Shown: positions 38,700 to 48,502, numbered from the stretch's first letter. The stretch is DNA of 64,000 nt from an uncultured Bacteroidales bacterium (GCA_947589325.1 CANQAM010000001.1:152190-216189); one strand, 5' to 3'. Program-made: numbers and translations. Notes: a model not told the origin generated them from the sequence alone.

Positions 38700-39155
38700 T
38701 TATGAATCGAGGTCGTCGTCGGAATCGTCGAAGTCGAAATCGAAACCGTCGTCGGGTATGCCGCCGAAATAGCTTTCGTCGGTGAATTTTTTTAACTCCC
38801 GACCCTCCCGTTTGGTGGGGCGTCCCATGCCCTTGCTGCGGTTTACGAAGCCGCTGAGGCGTATCATCTCTATCAGTTCGTACTGTTCGGGCGGCGTGAT
38901 GTTTTCGAGGTATTGCGGCACGAGCTTGGCGCCCATGCGGTTTTCGGCGAGCGCCAGCACACGGAAAGAGTAGGTGATGGGCGGCTTCCGCACCTCGATG
39001 ATTTCGCCCGTCTGCACGGGGTGCGAAGGTTTCACCGTTGTTCCGCCAACGGCGACACGGCCTTTTTTGCAGGCTTCGGTGGCGACGGTGCGGGTCTTGA
39101 ACAGACGGGTCGCCCACAGGAATTTGTCGATGCGCACTTCTTCTTTTTTGGGCAT
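38700..39155 (-). CDS. S4-domain RNA-binding protein, Hsp15-like
   Basis: A 151-residue protein. Residues about 8-70 form an S4 RNA-binding domain (VRIDKFLWATRLFKTRTVATEACKKGRVAVGG), the pattern of Hsp15/HslR, which in E. coli rescues 50S subunits with stuck peptidyl-tRNA. A middle segment (KGMGRPTKREGRELKKFTD) is basic, and the last 20 residues are almost all aspartate with phenylalanine. It is the last gene of the rplY-pth-S4 unit, 7 bases after pth, a context that fits ribosome rescue. Confidence 0.9.
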   Translation of the reverse strand: MPKKEEVRIDKFLWATRLFKTRTVATEACKKGRVAVGGTTVKPSHPVQTGEIIEVRKPPITYSFRVLALAENRMGAKLVPQYLENITPPEQYELIEMIRLSGFVNRSKGMGRPTKREGRELKKFTDESYFGGIPDDGFDFDFDDSDDDLDS

Positions 39156-39162
39156 GGCGTCG

Positions 39163-39726
39163 CTATTTGTTGTTAAAACGGTTCATGGCGGTATCGATGC
39201 CTGCCAGACAAAACTCTTTCACGATTTCGCCCGCACGTTCGAGCTTTTCGGGCAGCAGCTTTTCCTCCTCCGGCGGAAAGGCGCCGAGTACGTAATCTAT
39301 CTGCCCTCCTCGCGGAAAATCGCTGCCGATGCCGAATCGCAGGCGGGCGTAGGCATCGCTGCCCAGAATCTGCTGAATGTGTTTCAGTCCGTTGTGTCCG
39401 CCGTCGCTGCCGCGCGGTTTCAGTCGCAGCGTGCCGAACGGGAGCGACAAATCATCGACCACGACCAGCAGATTTTCCACCGGAATATTCTCTTTTTGAA
39501 GCCAGTAGCGCACGGCATTCCCGCTCAGGTTCATAAACGTCGAGGGTTTCAGCAAGACGAGGGTGCGCCCTTTCACACGCAGCTGGGTTACGAAACCGTA
39601 GCGCCGGTCTTCAAAAACGAGATTGGACGCCTCGGCTAAGGCGTCCAATACTCTGAATCCTATGTTATGCCGGGTGGCAGCATATTCGTCGCCGATATTG
39701 CCCAACCCTGCAATCAGGTACTTCAT
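39163..39726 (-). CDS. pth: Peptidyl-tRNA hydrolase
   Basis: A 187-residue esterase that frees tRNA from dropped-off peptidyl-tRNA. The family start ([29 protein letters not shown]) includes the conserved asparagine and catalytic histidine; [42 protein letters not shown] and the [16 protein letters not shown] block follow. It is in the middle of the rplY-pth-S4 unit, with 19 bases separating it from rplY. Confidence 0.96.
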   Translation of the reverse strand: MKYLIAGLGNIGDEYAATRHNIGFRVLDALAEASNLVFEDRRYGFVTQLRVKGRTLVLLKPSTFMNLSGNAVRYWLQKENIPVENLLVVVDDLSLPFGTLRLKPRGSDGGHNGLKHIQQILGSDAYARLRFGIGSDFPRGGQIDYVLGAFPPEEEKLLPEKLERAGEIVKEFCLAGIDTAMNRFNNK

Positions 39727-39745
39727 GCGTTTTCTCTGTCAGAGG

Positions 39746-40417
39746 TTATTCGGCTGCTGCTGCGGGAGTGGTCGTGTCGGCAGCGGCGGCACCGCGAGCG
39801 GCGCGGGTTACTTTCACGGCGCATACGATAGCGGTCTTGGCGTTCATGAGTTCGAGACCCTCGAAGTGCAGGTCGCTCACTTTCATCGTCTTGCCCAAAC
39901 CGAGGTTATCGACGTTGATGACCATCTTTTCGGGTATCTTGGTGTAAACGGCTTTCACTTTGAGTTTCCGCATTTCCTGACTCAGCTTACCGCCGGCTTT
40001 CACACCTTCGGCATGACCTTCGAGCACTACGGGCACTTCCATGACCACCGGTTTCTTCTCGTTTACTTCAAGAAAATCCATGTGGAGTATTTTCTCCTCT
40101 ACGGGGTGAAATTGTATGTCTTTTACGACAGCCATCGTTTTTTTCTTGCCGACGGTGAGTTCTACGGCAAAGATTTCGGGCGTATAGACGAGTTTGCGCA
40201 CGGCGTTTACCGTTACCGAGAAATCCGTTACGATAAGTCCTTGATTGTTGGCTATCTCCACGACTTTCTCGCCTTCTTTCAATTTACCGGTGTAGGGGAG
40301 CGGGAACACTTCGCCGCCGTTGAGCACAGCCGGTATCAACTCTTGTTTGCGCAGGGCTTTCACAGCCTTTTTGCCCAGTTCGGTTCTGGGAGCACCTTCC
40401 AATTTGAATGTTTTCAT
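39746..40417 (-). CDS. rplY: 50S ribosomal protein L25 (Ctc type)
   Basis: A 223-residue, two-domain L25. The N-terminal 5S rRNA-binding domain (MKTFKLEGAPRTELGKKAVKALRKQELIPAVLNGG) is joined to the TL5/Ctc beta domain with KDIQFHPVEEKILHMDFLEV and the VVLEGHAEGVKAGG loop. The tail is alanine- and threonine-rich. The ATG at 40417 is preferred over one at 40441 because the -7 box (40439-40446) overlaps the latter. It leads a translation-related unit with pth and the S4 gene. Confidence 0.95.
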   Translation of the reverse strand: MKTFKLEGAPRTELGKKAVKALRKQELIPAVLNGGEVFPLPYTGKLKEGEKVVEIANNQGLIVTDFSVTVNAVRKLVYTPEIFAVELTVGKKKTMAVVKDIQFHPVEEKILHMDFLEVNEKKPVVMEVPVVLEGHAEGVKAGGKLSQEMRKLKVKAVYTKIPEKMVINVDNLGLGKTMKVSDLHFEGLELMNAKTAIVCAVKVTRAARGAAAADTTTPAAAAE

Positions 40418-40438
40418 TTTCTTTCTTTTTGTGTTACT

Positions 40439-40446
40439 CAAAATTA
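40439..40446 (-). promoter_or_regulatory. -7 box of the rplY-pth-S4 unit
   Basis: TAATTTTG on the minus strand, 21 bases before the rplY ATG at 40417. Confidence 0.6.
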
Positions 40447-40506
40447 AGTTTATCAGTTTCTTAATTTCCCATCACACGGAATGCTCGAATACTGATTTGG
40501 TTTTAG

Positions 40507-40580
40507 TGATCGGGGTGGGATTCGAACCCACGACCCACAGCTTAGAAGGCTGTTGCTCTATCCAGCTGAGCTACCCGACC
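40507..40580 (-). tRNA. tRNA-Arg (anticodon TCT)
   Basis: All four arms fold: acceptor GGTCGGG with CCCGATC (one G-U), D arm GCTC/GAGC, anticodon stem ACAGC/GCTGT around loop CTTCTAA, and T arm GTGGG/CCCAC with TTCGAAT. Discriminator A; the terminal CCA is not encoded. Confidence 0.96.
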
Positions 40581-40714
40581 CCGATTCCTCCGACGCCTTG
40601 CGGCTGTTCGGCGAAAAATCGCTGCAAAGGTAACACTTTTATTTTGTTTCACAAAACGAGTATGGTTTTATTTTGAGCATGAATGCGCTCTTTTCGGTTT
40701 TTGTCCGAACGGTG

Positions 40715-41386
40715 TCATCGACTTTTTCCGTTGAGCTGCCGATACAGGGCGAAGACTTCCTCGGCGGTATCGGCGATGTGGCACGCTCCGTTTTCCTCCA
40801 ACTCCTCGCGGGTGCGGAATCCCCACGTTACCCCAATCGACTCCACGCCGGCGGCGGCAGCCGTGCGCATATCCACACCGGAGTCGCCGATGTATATTGT
40901 TTCATTTGGCGTAGCCGATGCCGCCGCCAATATTTCCCGCACGACGGTGGGGTCGGGCTTTATGGGCACGCCCTCGCGCTGTCCGAATACGGCGGCGAAT
41001 TTCCGTTCGGGAAAGAAGTGTGCCGTCAGGTTTTCCGTCGCCTCCTGATACTTGTTCGATGCCACAGCCACTGCCACGCCCTCGTCGTGCAGCGCCGCCA
41101 GCAGTTCGGGCACGCCTGCATAGGGACGGGTGTGCGACGTATTGTGCTGCGTATAGTAGGGTATAAAGTACGTGCGTATGCGCGCGATGTTTTCCGCCGT
41201 GCGCGCTTCGGCGGGCAAAGCCCGCTCGAAAAGTTTGGCGATGCCGTTGCCCACGAACATATTGTAGGCATCGAGCGGGTGCGTGGGGTAGCCGCACTGC
41301 CGCAATGCGTAGTTGGTGGCGTCGGCAAGGTCGCCGATGGTGTTGAGCAGCGTCCCGTCCAAGTCGAATATGGCAAGCCGTATCAT
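40715..41386 (-). CDS. gph: HAD-family phosphoglycolate phosphatase
   Basis: A 223-residue HAD hydrolase. Motif I is IFDLDGTLLNT, motif II is VASNKYQ (serine in VAVASNK), motif III the lysine in IKPDP, and motif IV YIGDSGVDM. The alpha-helical cap between motifs I and II matches the Gph/PGP class, which removes 2-phosphoglycolate formed during DNA repair or oxidative metabolism. Substrate assignment within HAD enzymes is uncertain. It stands alone, divergent from the acetyltransferase gene. Confidence 0.85.
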   Translation of the reverse strand: MIRLAIFDLDGTLLNTIGDLADATNYALRQCGYPTHPLDAYNMFVGNGIAKLFERALPAEARTAENIARIRTYFIPYYTQHNTSHTRPYAGVPELLAALHDEGVAVAVASNKYQEATENLTAHFFPERKFAAVFGQREGVPIKPDPTVVREILAAASATPNETIYIGDSGVDMRTAAAAGVESIGVTWGFRTREELEENGACHIADTAEEVFALYRQLNGKSR

Positions 41387-41467
41387 GGGTATCTCTTTTT
41401 TGCCGTGCGAAATTACGCTTTTTTCGTCTTGCGGACAAATATTCGTGTGCCGTATTCCGAAAATCGC

Positions 41468-41475
41468 TATATTTG
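41468..41475 (+). promoter_or_regulatory. -7 box of the acetyltransferase gene
   Basis: TATATTTG, 51 bases before the ATG at 41527. Confidence 0.6.
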
Positions 41476-41526
41476 TAAAGCGAAATCGGACGAAATCCGT
41501 TATTTAGATGTAATTCTTTTTGAAAA

Positions 41527-42114
41527 ATGGTAAAACAGGAGAAAACCGAACGGGAAAAAATGCTTGCCGGCGAAGTGTACGACGCTACCGCCGATGCCCT
41601 CGTGCAGGAGTTGAACGCCATGAAAGATCTCGTGTGGGAATACAACCGCCTGCGCCCTTCGCAGATGGCTGAACGCACGGCGCTGTTGAAAAAGATGTTG
41701 GGCAGATGCGACGACGATACTTTCATCGTACAGCCTTTCTATTGCGATTACGGCAAGCAGATACGGCTCGGAAAACGCTTTTTCGCCAATTTCGGTTGGA
41801 CGGTTTTGGACGAGGCTTTTGTAACCATCGGCGACGACTGCTTCATCGGTCCGAATGTCAGCATCTACACCGCCTGCCACCCCATCGACCCCGTCGAGCG
41901 CAATACGCGGCAGGAGTATGCGAAGCCGGTAACTATCGGCAACAATGTGTGGATAGGAGGCTCCGCCACCATACTGCCGGGCGTTTCCATAGGCGACAAT
42001 GTAACCATTGGTGCGGGGTCCGTCGTTACGAAAGATGTCGAGAGCAACGCGGTGGTCGCCGGCAATCCGGCAAAAATAATCAGACGCATACAGCCCTTGG
42101 ACGAAAAGGAATAA
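41527..42114 (+). CDS. Maltose/galactoside O-acetyltransferase family protein
   Basis: A 195-residue left-handed beta-helix acetyltransferase. The N-terminal helical cap (EREKMLAGEVYDATADALVQEL) is the Mac domain found in maltose and galactoside acetyltransferases. Hexapeptide repeats follow, with the catalytic histidine in YTACHPIDP and the closing GNNVWIGGSATILPGVSIGDNVTIGAGSVV. It transfers acetyl from acetyl-CoA to a sugar hydroxyl; the true acceptor is unknown. It is a single gene upstream of dnaE. Confidence 0.92.
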   Translation: MVKQEKTEREKMLAGEVYDATADALVQELNAMKDLVWEYNRLRPSQMAERTALLKKMLGRCDDDTFIVQPFYCDYGKQIRLGKRFFANFGWTVLDEAFVTIGDDCFIGPNVSIYTACHPIDPVERNTRQEYAKPVTIGNNVWIGGSATILPGVSIGDNVTIGAGSVVTKDVESNAVVAGNPAKIIRRIQPLDEKE

Positions 42115-42274
42115 CGATTGATGTGCTTGGCAGGCAGAAGTTGCCCGGTAAATCACAACTGTTTCGATATCAGTCTTTCACACATTTTTTCAACAATCCG
42201 GTCTTTTTCCCGACGAAAGCCCCGAATCTTTCGTCGTGCTTTTCGTATCTTTATACCCCAAAACGAAAAATCCT

Positions 42275-45200
42275 ATGCACCCTTTCGTACATCTGCACGT
42301 ACACTCGCAATACTCCGTCCTCGACGGACAAGCCTCCATTCCCGCGTTGGTCGATAAAGCCGTTGCCGACGGTATGCCGGGCATCGCGCTGACCGATCAC
42401 GGAAATATGTTCGGAATCAAGGAACTTTATAACTACGTCAAAAAGAAAAACGGCAAACTGAAAGAGGCTGTCAAGGACATCGAGAAACAGATTGCCGAAC
42501 TCAAAGACGACGACCCCGAACGGGAAAGCAAACTTGCCGACTTGCAGAAAAAGCTCGAAGAGGCAGAAGCGAAAAAGCCGTTCAAAATCATTATCGGCTG
42601 TGAAATGTACGTCGCCCGCAACCGGTTGCAGGATAAAAACGGCAAGGAAGATCAGAGCGGCTACCACCTGATAGTCCTCGCCAAAAACGAAAAAGGGTAT
42701 CACAACCTTATAAAACTGGTGTCGAAAGCGTGGACGGAAGGATTTTATATGCGTCCGCGCACCGACCGCACGGAGTTGGAAAAATACCACGAAGGGTTGA
42801 TTGTCGCTTCGGCGTGCCTCGGCGGCGAAGTGCCCCGCAAAATCATGAACGGTACGTCGGCAGAGGCGGAGGAAGCCATATTGTGGTACAAAAATCTTTT
42901 CGGCGACGATTACTACCTCGAATTGCAGCGCCATAAAGCCACCGTGCCCAACGCCAATCACGATACCTACGAGAAACAGCAGGTGGTGAATGCCCGTCTG
43001 CTGGAATATGCCGAAAAATTCGGCATAAAACTCATCTGCACCAACGATGTGCATTTCGTCAATGAAGAGCACGCCGATGCGCATGAACGGCTGATTTGCC
43101 TCAATACGGGGCACACCCTGCGCGAGAGCAATCCGTGCATGGGCTATTCCAAACAGGAGTGGCTGAAAACGACGGAGGAGATGAACGCCATTTTCGCCGA
43201 CGTGCCCGAGGCGCTGGACAATACGTTGGAAGTGCTCGGCAAGGTCGAAACATACAGCATCGACCATGCCCCTATCATGCCCACCTTTGAAATTCCGGCG
43301 GACTTCGGTACGGAGGAGGAGTATCGGAAAAAATATACCGAACAAGATCTTTTCGACGAATTTACCCGCGATGAAAACGGAAACGTCGTGCTCTCGCAGG
43401 AAGCTGCCGAGAAAAAAATCAAGGTCTTGGGCGGGTACGACAAATTGTACCGTATCAAACTCGAAGCCGACTATTTGAAAAAACTGGCTTACGACGGGGC
43501 GCGCAAACGTTACGGCAACCCGCTCGACAAAGAGATAGACGAACGCATCAACTTCGAGCTGCACGTCATGAAGACGATGGGTTTCCCGGGTTACTTCCTC
43601 ATCGTGCAGGACTTCATCGCCGCCGCCCGTCGAATGGGTGTGTCGGTAGGTCCGGGGCGTGGTTCGGCTGCCGGTTCGGCGGTGGCTTACTGTTTGGGCA
43701 TCACGCAGATAGACCCGATAAAATACGACCTCCTTTTCGAACGCTTCCTCAATCCCGACCGTATATCCCTGCCCGATATCGATATCGATTTCGACGATGA
43801 CGGGCGCGGGGAGGTGCTGCGTTGGGTTACCGAAAAATACGGACACGAGAAAGTGGCGCATATCATCACCTACGGCACGATGGCGACCAAAATGGCAATC
43901 AAAGACGTTGCCCGCGTGGAGGAGCTGCCCCTCGCCGAGTCGAACCGCCTGACCAAACTGATACCTTTCCGACTGCCCGAAGTCGATGGTAAATCGCCGA
44001 AAGTGAATTTCAAAAACTGCATCGCCGCCATACCCGAGCTGCGTGCCGCCTGCGAGGCGGAGGAGACCCGCAACACCATGAAGTATGCGCAGATGCTCGA
44101 AGGCAACGTGCGCGGCACGGGCGTACACGCCTGCGGCACGATTATCTGCCGCGACGACATTACCGACTGGGTGCCCGTAAGTACCGCCGACGACAAGGAA
44201 ACCGGCGAAAAACTTTTGGTAACCCAATACGAAGGCTCCGTCATCGAAGATACGGGTCTTATCAAAATGGACTTTCTTGGGCTGAAAACGCTCTCCATCA
44301 TCAAGGAGGCGGTAGCCAACATCAAGCAGTCGCGCGGGATAGATCTCGACATCGACAGCATCGACATCGACGACCCCGCCACCTACAAGCTCTACGGCGA
44401 AGGGCGCACGGTGGGCACTTTTCAATTCGAGTCTGCCGGCATGCAGAAATACCTGCGCGAATTGCAGCCCACGAAGTTTGAAGACCTCATTGCCATGAAC
44501 GCCCTCTACCGTCCCGGCCCCATGAAATACATACCCTCGTTCATCGCGCGCAAGCAGGGCAAGGAGAAAATCACCTACGACATTCCTATCATGGAAAAAT
44601 ACCTGAAAGACACCTATGGCATTACCGTCTATCAGGAGCAGGTGATGTTGCTCTCCCGCATGTTGGCGAATTTCACGCGAGGACAGTCCGACGGCCTGCG
44701 AAAGGCGATGGGCAAAAAACTCAAAGACAAGCTCGACGAGCTGAAAGGCGTTTTCATATCCGGCGGCGAGAAAAACGGACACGACCGGAAAACTCTCGAA
44801 AAAATATGGCACGACTGGGAGGACTTCGCTTCGTATGCTTTCAATAAGTCGCACGCCACGTGCTACTCGTGGGTCGCATATCAGACGGCTTATCTCAAAG
44901 CCAATTACCCGTCGGAATACATGGCTGCCGTGCTGAGCCGCAACATTTCCGATATCGGCGAGATAACCAAATTCATGGACGAATGCAAAAACATGGGCAT
45001 CAAGGTGCTCAGTCCCGATGTAAACGAAAGCAATCTCAAATTCACCGTCAATAAGGACGGAAATATACGCTTCGGTCTGGGCGCTGTGAAAGGTGTCGGC
45101 GAAAACGCCGTGCGCGCCATTGTCGAAGAACGCGAGAAAAACGGACCCTATACCGATATATACAATTTCGTGGAGCGGGTCAATCTGTCGGCGTGCAACC

Positions 45201-46165
45201 GGAAAAACATCGAGAACATCGCCCTTTCGGGCGGATTCGACAGCTTCGGCCTGAAACGGGAAATCTATGTGGCGACCACTCCGAAAGGCGAACTTTTTTC
45301 CGACGTCCTTATCCGTTACGGAAACAAATACCAGCTCGACAAATCGTCGCAGGTCAATTCGCTTTTCGGCGACAACAGCGCCATAGAGATAACGCACCCC
45401 GAAATGCCGGCCGCCGAAACATGGACGGAACTCACCCGCCTCGAAAAAGAAAAGGAGCTGATAGGCATCTACCTTTCCGCCCACCCGCTCGACGAATACC
45501 GCATCGCCTTGGAATACGGTTGCAATACCCGCATGAACGAACTCGAAAATCGGGAAGCCCTCCGCGAACGGGAGATAACGATGGGCGGCATCGTGGTCGG
45601 CTACCGCGAAGGCATGACGAAACAGAACAAGCCTTTCGCCATACTCAAAGTGGAAGATTACTCCGGCGCCGCTGAAATTCCCCTTTTCGGACAGGACTAT
45701 GTGGACTTCCACAAGTACGGCGTCAATAATATGTATGTATTCATACGCGCGAAAGTTACGCCGCGCCGTTTCAACGAGAGTGTGCTCGATTTGAAAATCA
45801 ATTCTATCGAGCTGTTGCCCGACGTGAAAGACCGCCTTGTCGAATCCCTTTCCGTCATGTTGCCTTACGATCAGATAAACGCCAACCTCATAAGTATCTT
45901 CAAAGAAAATTTCAAAAGCGACTCCAAATCGGGCGCGCTGCTCTATTTTGAAATTCTTGATGAAGCCGACCCCGATTCGTCGCATACCGTCCGGCTCTTT
46001 GCCCGCTCGTTGAAGGTGCATATCGATAACGAACTCGTAAGCTATCTGACAAACAACAATATGCGGTTTAAGATAAACGGCAGGGAGCATGTCGAAGAAC
46101 GCATTTCCGTCGAAGACGAAGATGCCGAAATACTTATGCCCGAACTCGAAAACGACGTGGCGTAG
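42275..46165 (+). CDS. dnaE: DNA polymerase III alpha subunit
   Basis: A 1296-residue replicative polymerase. The N-terminal PHP domain starts with FVHLHVHSQYSVLDGQASIPALV. The polymerase core includes GPGRGSAAGSAVAYCLGIT and the catalytic aspartates of LPDIDIDFDDDGR, plus FSAYAFNKSHATCYSWVAYQTAYLK-like fingers. A helix-hairpin-helix and an OB-fold (TMGGIVVGYREG... FAILKVEDYSGAAEI) lie toward the C-terminus. About 90 charged residues (LKEAVKDIEKQIAELKDDD...) are inserted early in the PHP domain, roughly residues 58-95, and predict a coiled coil; this insert is seen in Bacteroidetes DnaE. The ATG at 42275 begins the conserved sequence and follows a weak -7 box (TATCTTTA, 42246-42253). Confidence 0.97.
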   Translation: MHPFVHLHVHSQYSVLDGQASIPALVDKAVADGMPGIALTDHGNMFGIKELYNYVKKKNGKLKEAVKDIEKQIAELKDDDPERESKLADLQKKLEEAEAKKPFKIIIGCEMYVARNRLQDKNGKEDQSGYHLIVLAKNEKGYHNLIKLVSKAWTEGFYMRPRTDRTELEKYHEGLIVASACLGGEVPRKIMNGTSAEAEEAILWYKNLFGDDYYLELQRHKATVPNANHDTYEKQQVVNARLLEYAEKFGIKLICTNDVHFVNEEHADAHERLICLNTGHTLRESNPCMGYSKQEWLKTTEEMNAIFADVPEALDNTLEVLGKVETYSIDHAPIMPTFEIPADFGTEEEYRKKYTEQDLFDEFTRDENGNVVLSQEAAEKKIKVLGGYDKLYRIKLEADYLKKLAYDGARKRYGNPLDKEIDERINFELHVMKTMGFPGYFLIVQDFIAAARRMGVSVGPGRGSAAGSAVAYCLGITQIDPIKYDLLFERFLNPDRISLPDIDIDFDDDGRGEVLRWVTEKYGHEKVAHIITYGTMATKMAIKDVARVEELPLAESNRLTKLIPFRLPEVDGKSPKVNFKNCIAAIPELRAACEAEETRNTMKYAQMLEGNVRGTGVHACGTIICRDDITDWVPVSTADDKETGEKLLVTQYEGSVIEDTGLIKMDFLGLKTLSIIKEAVANIKQSRGIDLDIDSIDIDDPATYKLYGEGRTVGTFQFESAGMQKYLRELQPTKFEDLIAMNALYRPGPMKYIPSFIARKQGKEKITYDIPIMEKYLKDTYGITVYQEQVMLLSRMLANFTRGQSDGLRKAMGKKLKDKLDELKGVFISGGEKNGHDRKTLEKIWHDWEDFASYAFNKSHATCYSWVAYQTAYLKANYPSEYMAAVLSRNISDIGEITKFMDECKNMGIKVLSPDVNESNLKFTVNKDGNIRFGLGAVKGVGENAVRAIVEEREKNGPYTDIYNFVERVNLSACNRKNIENIALSGGFDSFGLKREIYVATTPKGELFSDVLIRYGNKYQLDKSSQVNSLFGDNSAIEITHPEMPAAETWTELTRLEKEKELIGIYLSAHPLDEYRIALEYGCNTRMNELENREALREREITMGGIVVGYREGMTKQNKPFAILKVEDYSGAAEIPLFGQDYVDFHKYGVNNMYVFIRAKVTPRRFNESVLDLKINSIELLPDVKDRLVESLSVMLPYDQINANLISIFKENFKSDSKSGALLYFEILDEADPDSSHTVRLFARSLKVHIDNELVSYLTNNNMRFKINGREHVEERISVEDEDAEILMPELENDVA

Positions 46166-46217
46166 ACGATATGAAAAAAGAATCGCAAACCTTTTCGGTA
46201 TTCCGATGTTTTTTCCC

Positions 46218-46225
46218 TATCTTTG
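46218..46225 (+). promoter_or_regulatory. -7 box of trxA
   Basis: TATCTTTG, 57 bases before the trxA ATG. Confidence 0.6.
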
Positions 46226-46282
46226 GCGAACAAGACTGAAAACAAATAACAAATAAAACAATAACAATAAAAACGATTGACT

Positions 46283-46597
46283 ATGGCACTGAAATTCACT
46301 GATGCGAATTACAAAGAATATTTGGCATCGGACAAACTTGTGGTAGTAGATTTTTGGGCGGAATGGTGCGGTCCCTGCCGCAGCATCGCTCCTTCGGTCG
46401 AGGAGTTGGCAACCGAATACGAAGGCAAGGCATTCATCGGCAAATACAATGTCGATGACGACAACGAACTGAGCAGCGAAATGGGAATCCGCAACATTCC
46501 CACGCTTCTCTTTTTCAAAGGCGGAAAGCTCGTCGATAAACAGGTGGGCGCCTCGTCGAAAGCCGATTTGAAAGCAAAAATCGAAGCCAATCTGTAA
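46283..46597 (+). CDS. trxA: Thioredoxin
   Basis: A 104-residue cytoplasmic disulfide reductase. The active site is WCGPC (C29, C32), preceded by VVVDFWAEW, and the cis-proline loop IRNIPTLLFFKGG is present, so the protein is complete. The ATG at 46283 gives the normal thioredoxin length; a TTG six bases earlier is in frame but unnecessary. It has its own -7 box and a shared terminator. Confidence 0.96.
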   Translation: MALKFTDANYKEYLASDKLVVVDFWAEWCGPCRSIAPSVEELATEYEGKAFIGKYNVDDDNELSSEMGIRNIPTLLFFKGGKLVDKQVGASSKADLKAKIEANL

Positions 46598-46613
46598 GGC
46601 ATTAGACCTAACT

Positions 46614-46650
46614 AAACAGCCCTGCCGGAGTTTCCGACAGGGCTGTTTTT
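46614..46650. terminator. Bidirectional terminator between trxA and the MscS gene
   Basis: AAACAGCCCTG pairs with CAGGGCTGTTT (11 bp) between the two convergent genes. Confidence 0.9.
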
Positions 46651-46667
46651 GATTTGCGTATTGTGTA

Positions 46668-47906
46668 TTATTCCTTTTCTGCATCGGAAAGGGGTGTCGG
46701 CTCCGGCGGCATGCTGTTGCGCCCTGTTTCGCGCAAACTGTTGCCGGTGGGGCGTTGGAACAGCCGCAGCCCGAATTGCGGGAGCACGGCAATGACGTGA
46801 GCGATGATTTCGTCTTGCACCGATTCGTAGAACGTCCATTCCGTGTTGTTGGTAAAACAGTAGATTTCGAGAGGCACACCATCGGGCGTTGGCGGCAACT
46901 GCCGCACCATTTGCAGCATATCGGGGTGCAGGTCGGGGTGTTTGCTCATGTATCGCGCTATGTAGTTTTGCAGCACGGTAAGATTGGAAACCGGCCGTTC
47001 GCCCGTGTCGCGCATACCTTGCAGCAGCCCCTCTTCGCGGAACCGCGCGCACTCCTCGTCGGAGCAGAAGCGTATCGTGTCGGCATCGATGGGCACGGCA
47101 CGTTTGATGCGTCGTCCGCCCGATTCCTGCATACCCCGCCAGTTCCGGAAAGAGTCGCTGACCAGCGTATAGGGCGGAATGGTGGTGATGGTCATATCGA
47201 AATTCTGGATTTTTACGGTCGTGAGATTTACCTCCGTAACATATCCGTCGGCACCGTACTTTTCCATCGTAATCCAGTCGCCCGGACGCAGCATATCGTT
47301 TGCCGACAGCTGTACGCCGGCAACCAATCCGAGTATCGAATCTCTGAATATCAACATCAGTACGGCTGCCGAAGCGCCCAATCCCGCCAAGACCGACATA
47401 GCATTTTTATCGATGATGACACTGATTATCAAAACGACGCTTACACATACCGCAATGACTTTCAACATTTGATAGATGCCTCTCAACGGACGGTTGCGAA
47501 GATTTCGGTGCATATTCGATATTTCGTACAGCGAATCGAAAAATGCCGACAAGAGCATCAACGATGCGACAATCAGATAGATTTGGCAGATTTTCAACAG
47601 TACGGCGAGCCACGGCGAAGACTTTGGAAAGACGAACGGCAGGAGTACGTACCAGATGATGGGCAGTATCACATGAGCCGCTTTTTGCAGCACTTTGTCG
47701 TGAAACAGGTAGTCGTCCCACTTTACTTTCGTGTAACGGCTGAGCATTTGTAAACAAGGAATCAACAAACGCCGGAATACTTTTACTGCAAAATAGGAGA
47801 TGACGACGATGCCGAAGAGCAATATGCCCTTTGTTCCCCATGCGGCGATATCTTCGCCGAGATTCTGCCGCAGCCAGTTTTCGATGATACCATATAAAGA
47901 GTCCAT
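46668..47906 (-). CDS. Mechanosensitive channel, YbdG/large MscS type
   Basis: A 412-residue inner-membrane protein. About five hydrophobic helices occupy residues 20-200, ending in the pore-lining helix (MSVLAGLGASAAVLMLIFRDSILGLVAGVQLSANDMLRPGDWI). The cytoplasmic beta domain then carries TEVNLTTVKIQNFDMTITTIPPYTLVSDSFRNW. An insertion after this block and the long C-terminus place it with YbdG-like channels rather than small MscS. It releases solutes on osmotic downshock. A different, smaller MscS is encoded at 51892-52803. Confidence 0.92.
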   Translation of the reverse strand: MDSLYGIIENWLRQNLGEDIAAWGTKGILLFGIVVISYFAVKVFRRLLIPCLQMLSRYTKVKWDDYLFHDKVLQKAAHVILPIIWYVLLPFVFPKSSPWLAVLLKICQIYLIVASLMLLSAFFDSLYEISNMHRNLRNRPLRGIYQMLKVIAVCVSVVLIISVIIDKNAMSVLAGLGASAAVLMLIFRDSILGLVAGVQLSANDMLRPGDWITMEKYGADGYVTEVNLTTVKIQNFDMTITTIPPYTLVSDSFRNWRGMQESGGRRIKRAVPIDADTIRFCSDEECARFREEGLLQGMRDTGERPVSNLTVLQNYIARYMSKHPDLHPDMLQMVRQLPPTPDGVPLEIYCFTNNTEWTFYESVQDEIIAHVIAVLPQFGLRLFQRPTGNSLRETGRNSMPPEPTPLSDAEKE

Positions 47907-47929
47907 ATCCGTATTTTCAAAACCTGTCG

Positions 47930-47963
47930 CAAAGATAAGATAAATAGGAGAGAAGATAACAAA
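47930..47963 (-). promoter_or_regulatory. Promoter of the YbdG-type channel gene
   Basis: TTTG (complement of 47960-47963), 22 bases, TATCTTTG (complement of 47930-47937), 23 bases before the ATG. Confidence 0.65.
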
Positions 47964-48016
47964 AATTTTTTCAAACTTTTGACGGCTGCCGGTTGTTGTA
48001 AGGAAAAGTTTATAAA

Positions 48017-48502
48017 ATGTCGGAACCGAAAATACTTACATTTCTTTTCCCGCGAAGCGTCTCGACGAAATTCTCTCTTTTCCTTTTGGTGCTGCGGGTG
48101 CTGTTCGGGACGCTGCTGTTGCTGCACGGCATCGGTAAATGGTGTGCATACGCCGCTTTGTCGGAAACGTTTCCCGACCCGCTCGGACTGGGTGTCCGTT
48201 TTTCGCTGCTGTCGGCTATCCTTGTCGAGGTGTTTTGTTCGATAGCATTTATCTTCGGACTTTTTTATCGGATATGTATGGTGCCGATGATTTTTACGGT
48301 GGGCACGGCGTTTTTCTTCGTGCATCGCGCCGACATCGGAGCAGGTGAACTGGCATTCGTTTATTTCGCGGTCTTTGTGGCGATGTATCTGTCAGGGCCC
48401 GGCATGTTCTCGCTCGACAGCGTTATCGGCTCGCTGCTGCGCCATTCTCGCAAAGAAAAACCGGAGGAGATAGTTTCTTCCGCTGATGTGCCGAATCAAT
48501 GA
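48017..48502 (+). CDS. DoxX-family membrane protein
   Basis: A 161-residue protein with four hydrophobic helices. The DoxX pattern LVLRVLFGTLLLLHGIGKW is followed by the second pair (VEVFCSIAFIFGLFYRI and YFAVFVAMYLSGPG). DoxX/DoxD-like proteins are linked to quinone or thiol redox reactions in membranes, but this is a loose family and the role here is unknown. The last 20 residues are charged and cytoplasmic. It lies 51 bases upstream of the ACP-like gene. Confidence 0.85.
   Translation: MSEPKILTFLFPRSVSTKFSLFLLVLRVLFGTLLLLHGIGKWCAYAALSETFPDPLGLGVRFSLLSAILVEVFCSIAFIFGLFYRICMVPMIFTVGTAFFFVHRADIGAGELAFVYFAVFVAMYLSGPGMFSLDSVIGSLLRHSRKEKPEEIVSSADVPNQ

Noticed and set aside
42251..46090. 1279-codon open frame antisense to dnaE
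   Set aside because: It is the mirror of dnaE in the complementary codon phase, a common by-product of G+C-biased third positions; the translation has no recognisable motif while dnaE is unmistakable.
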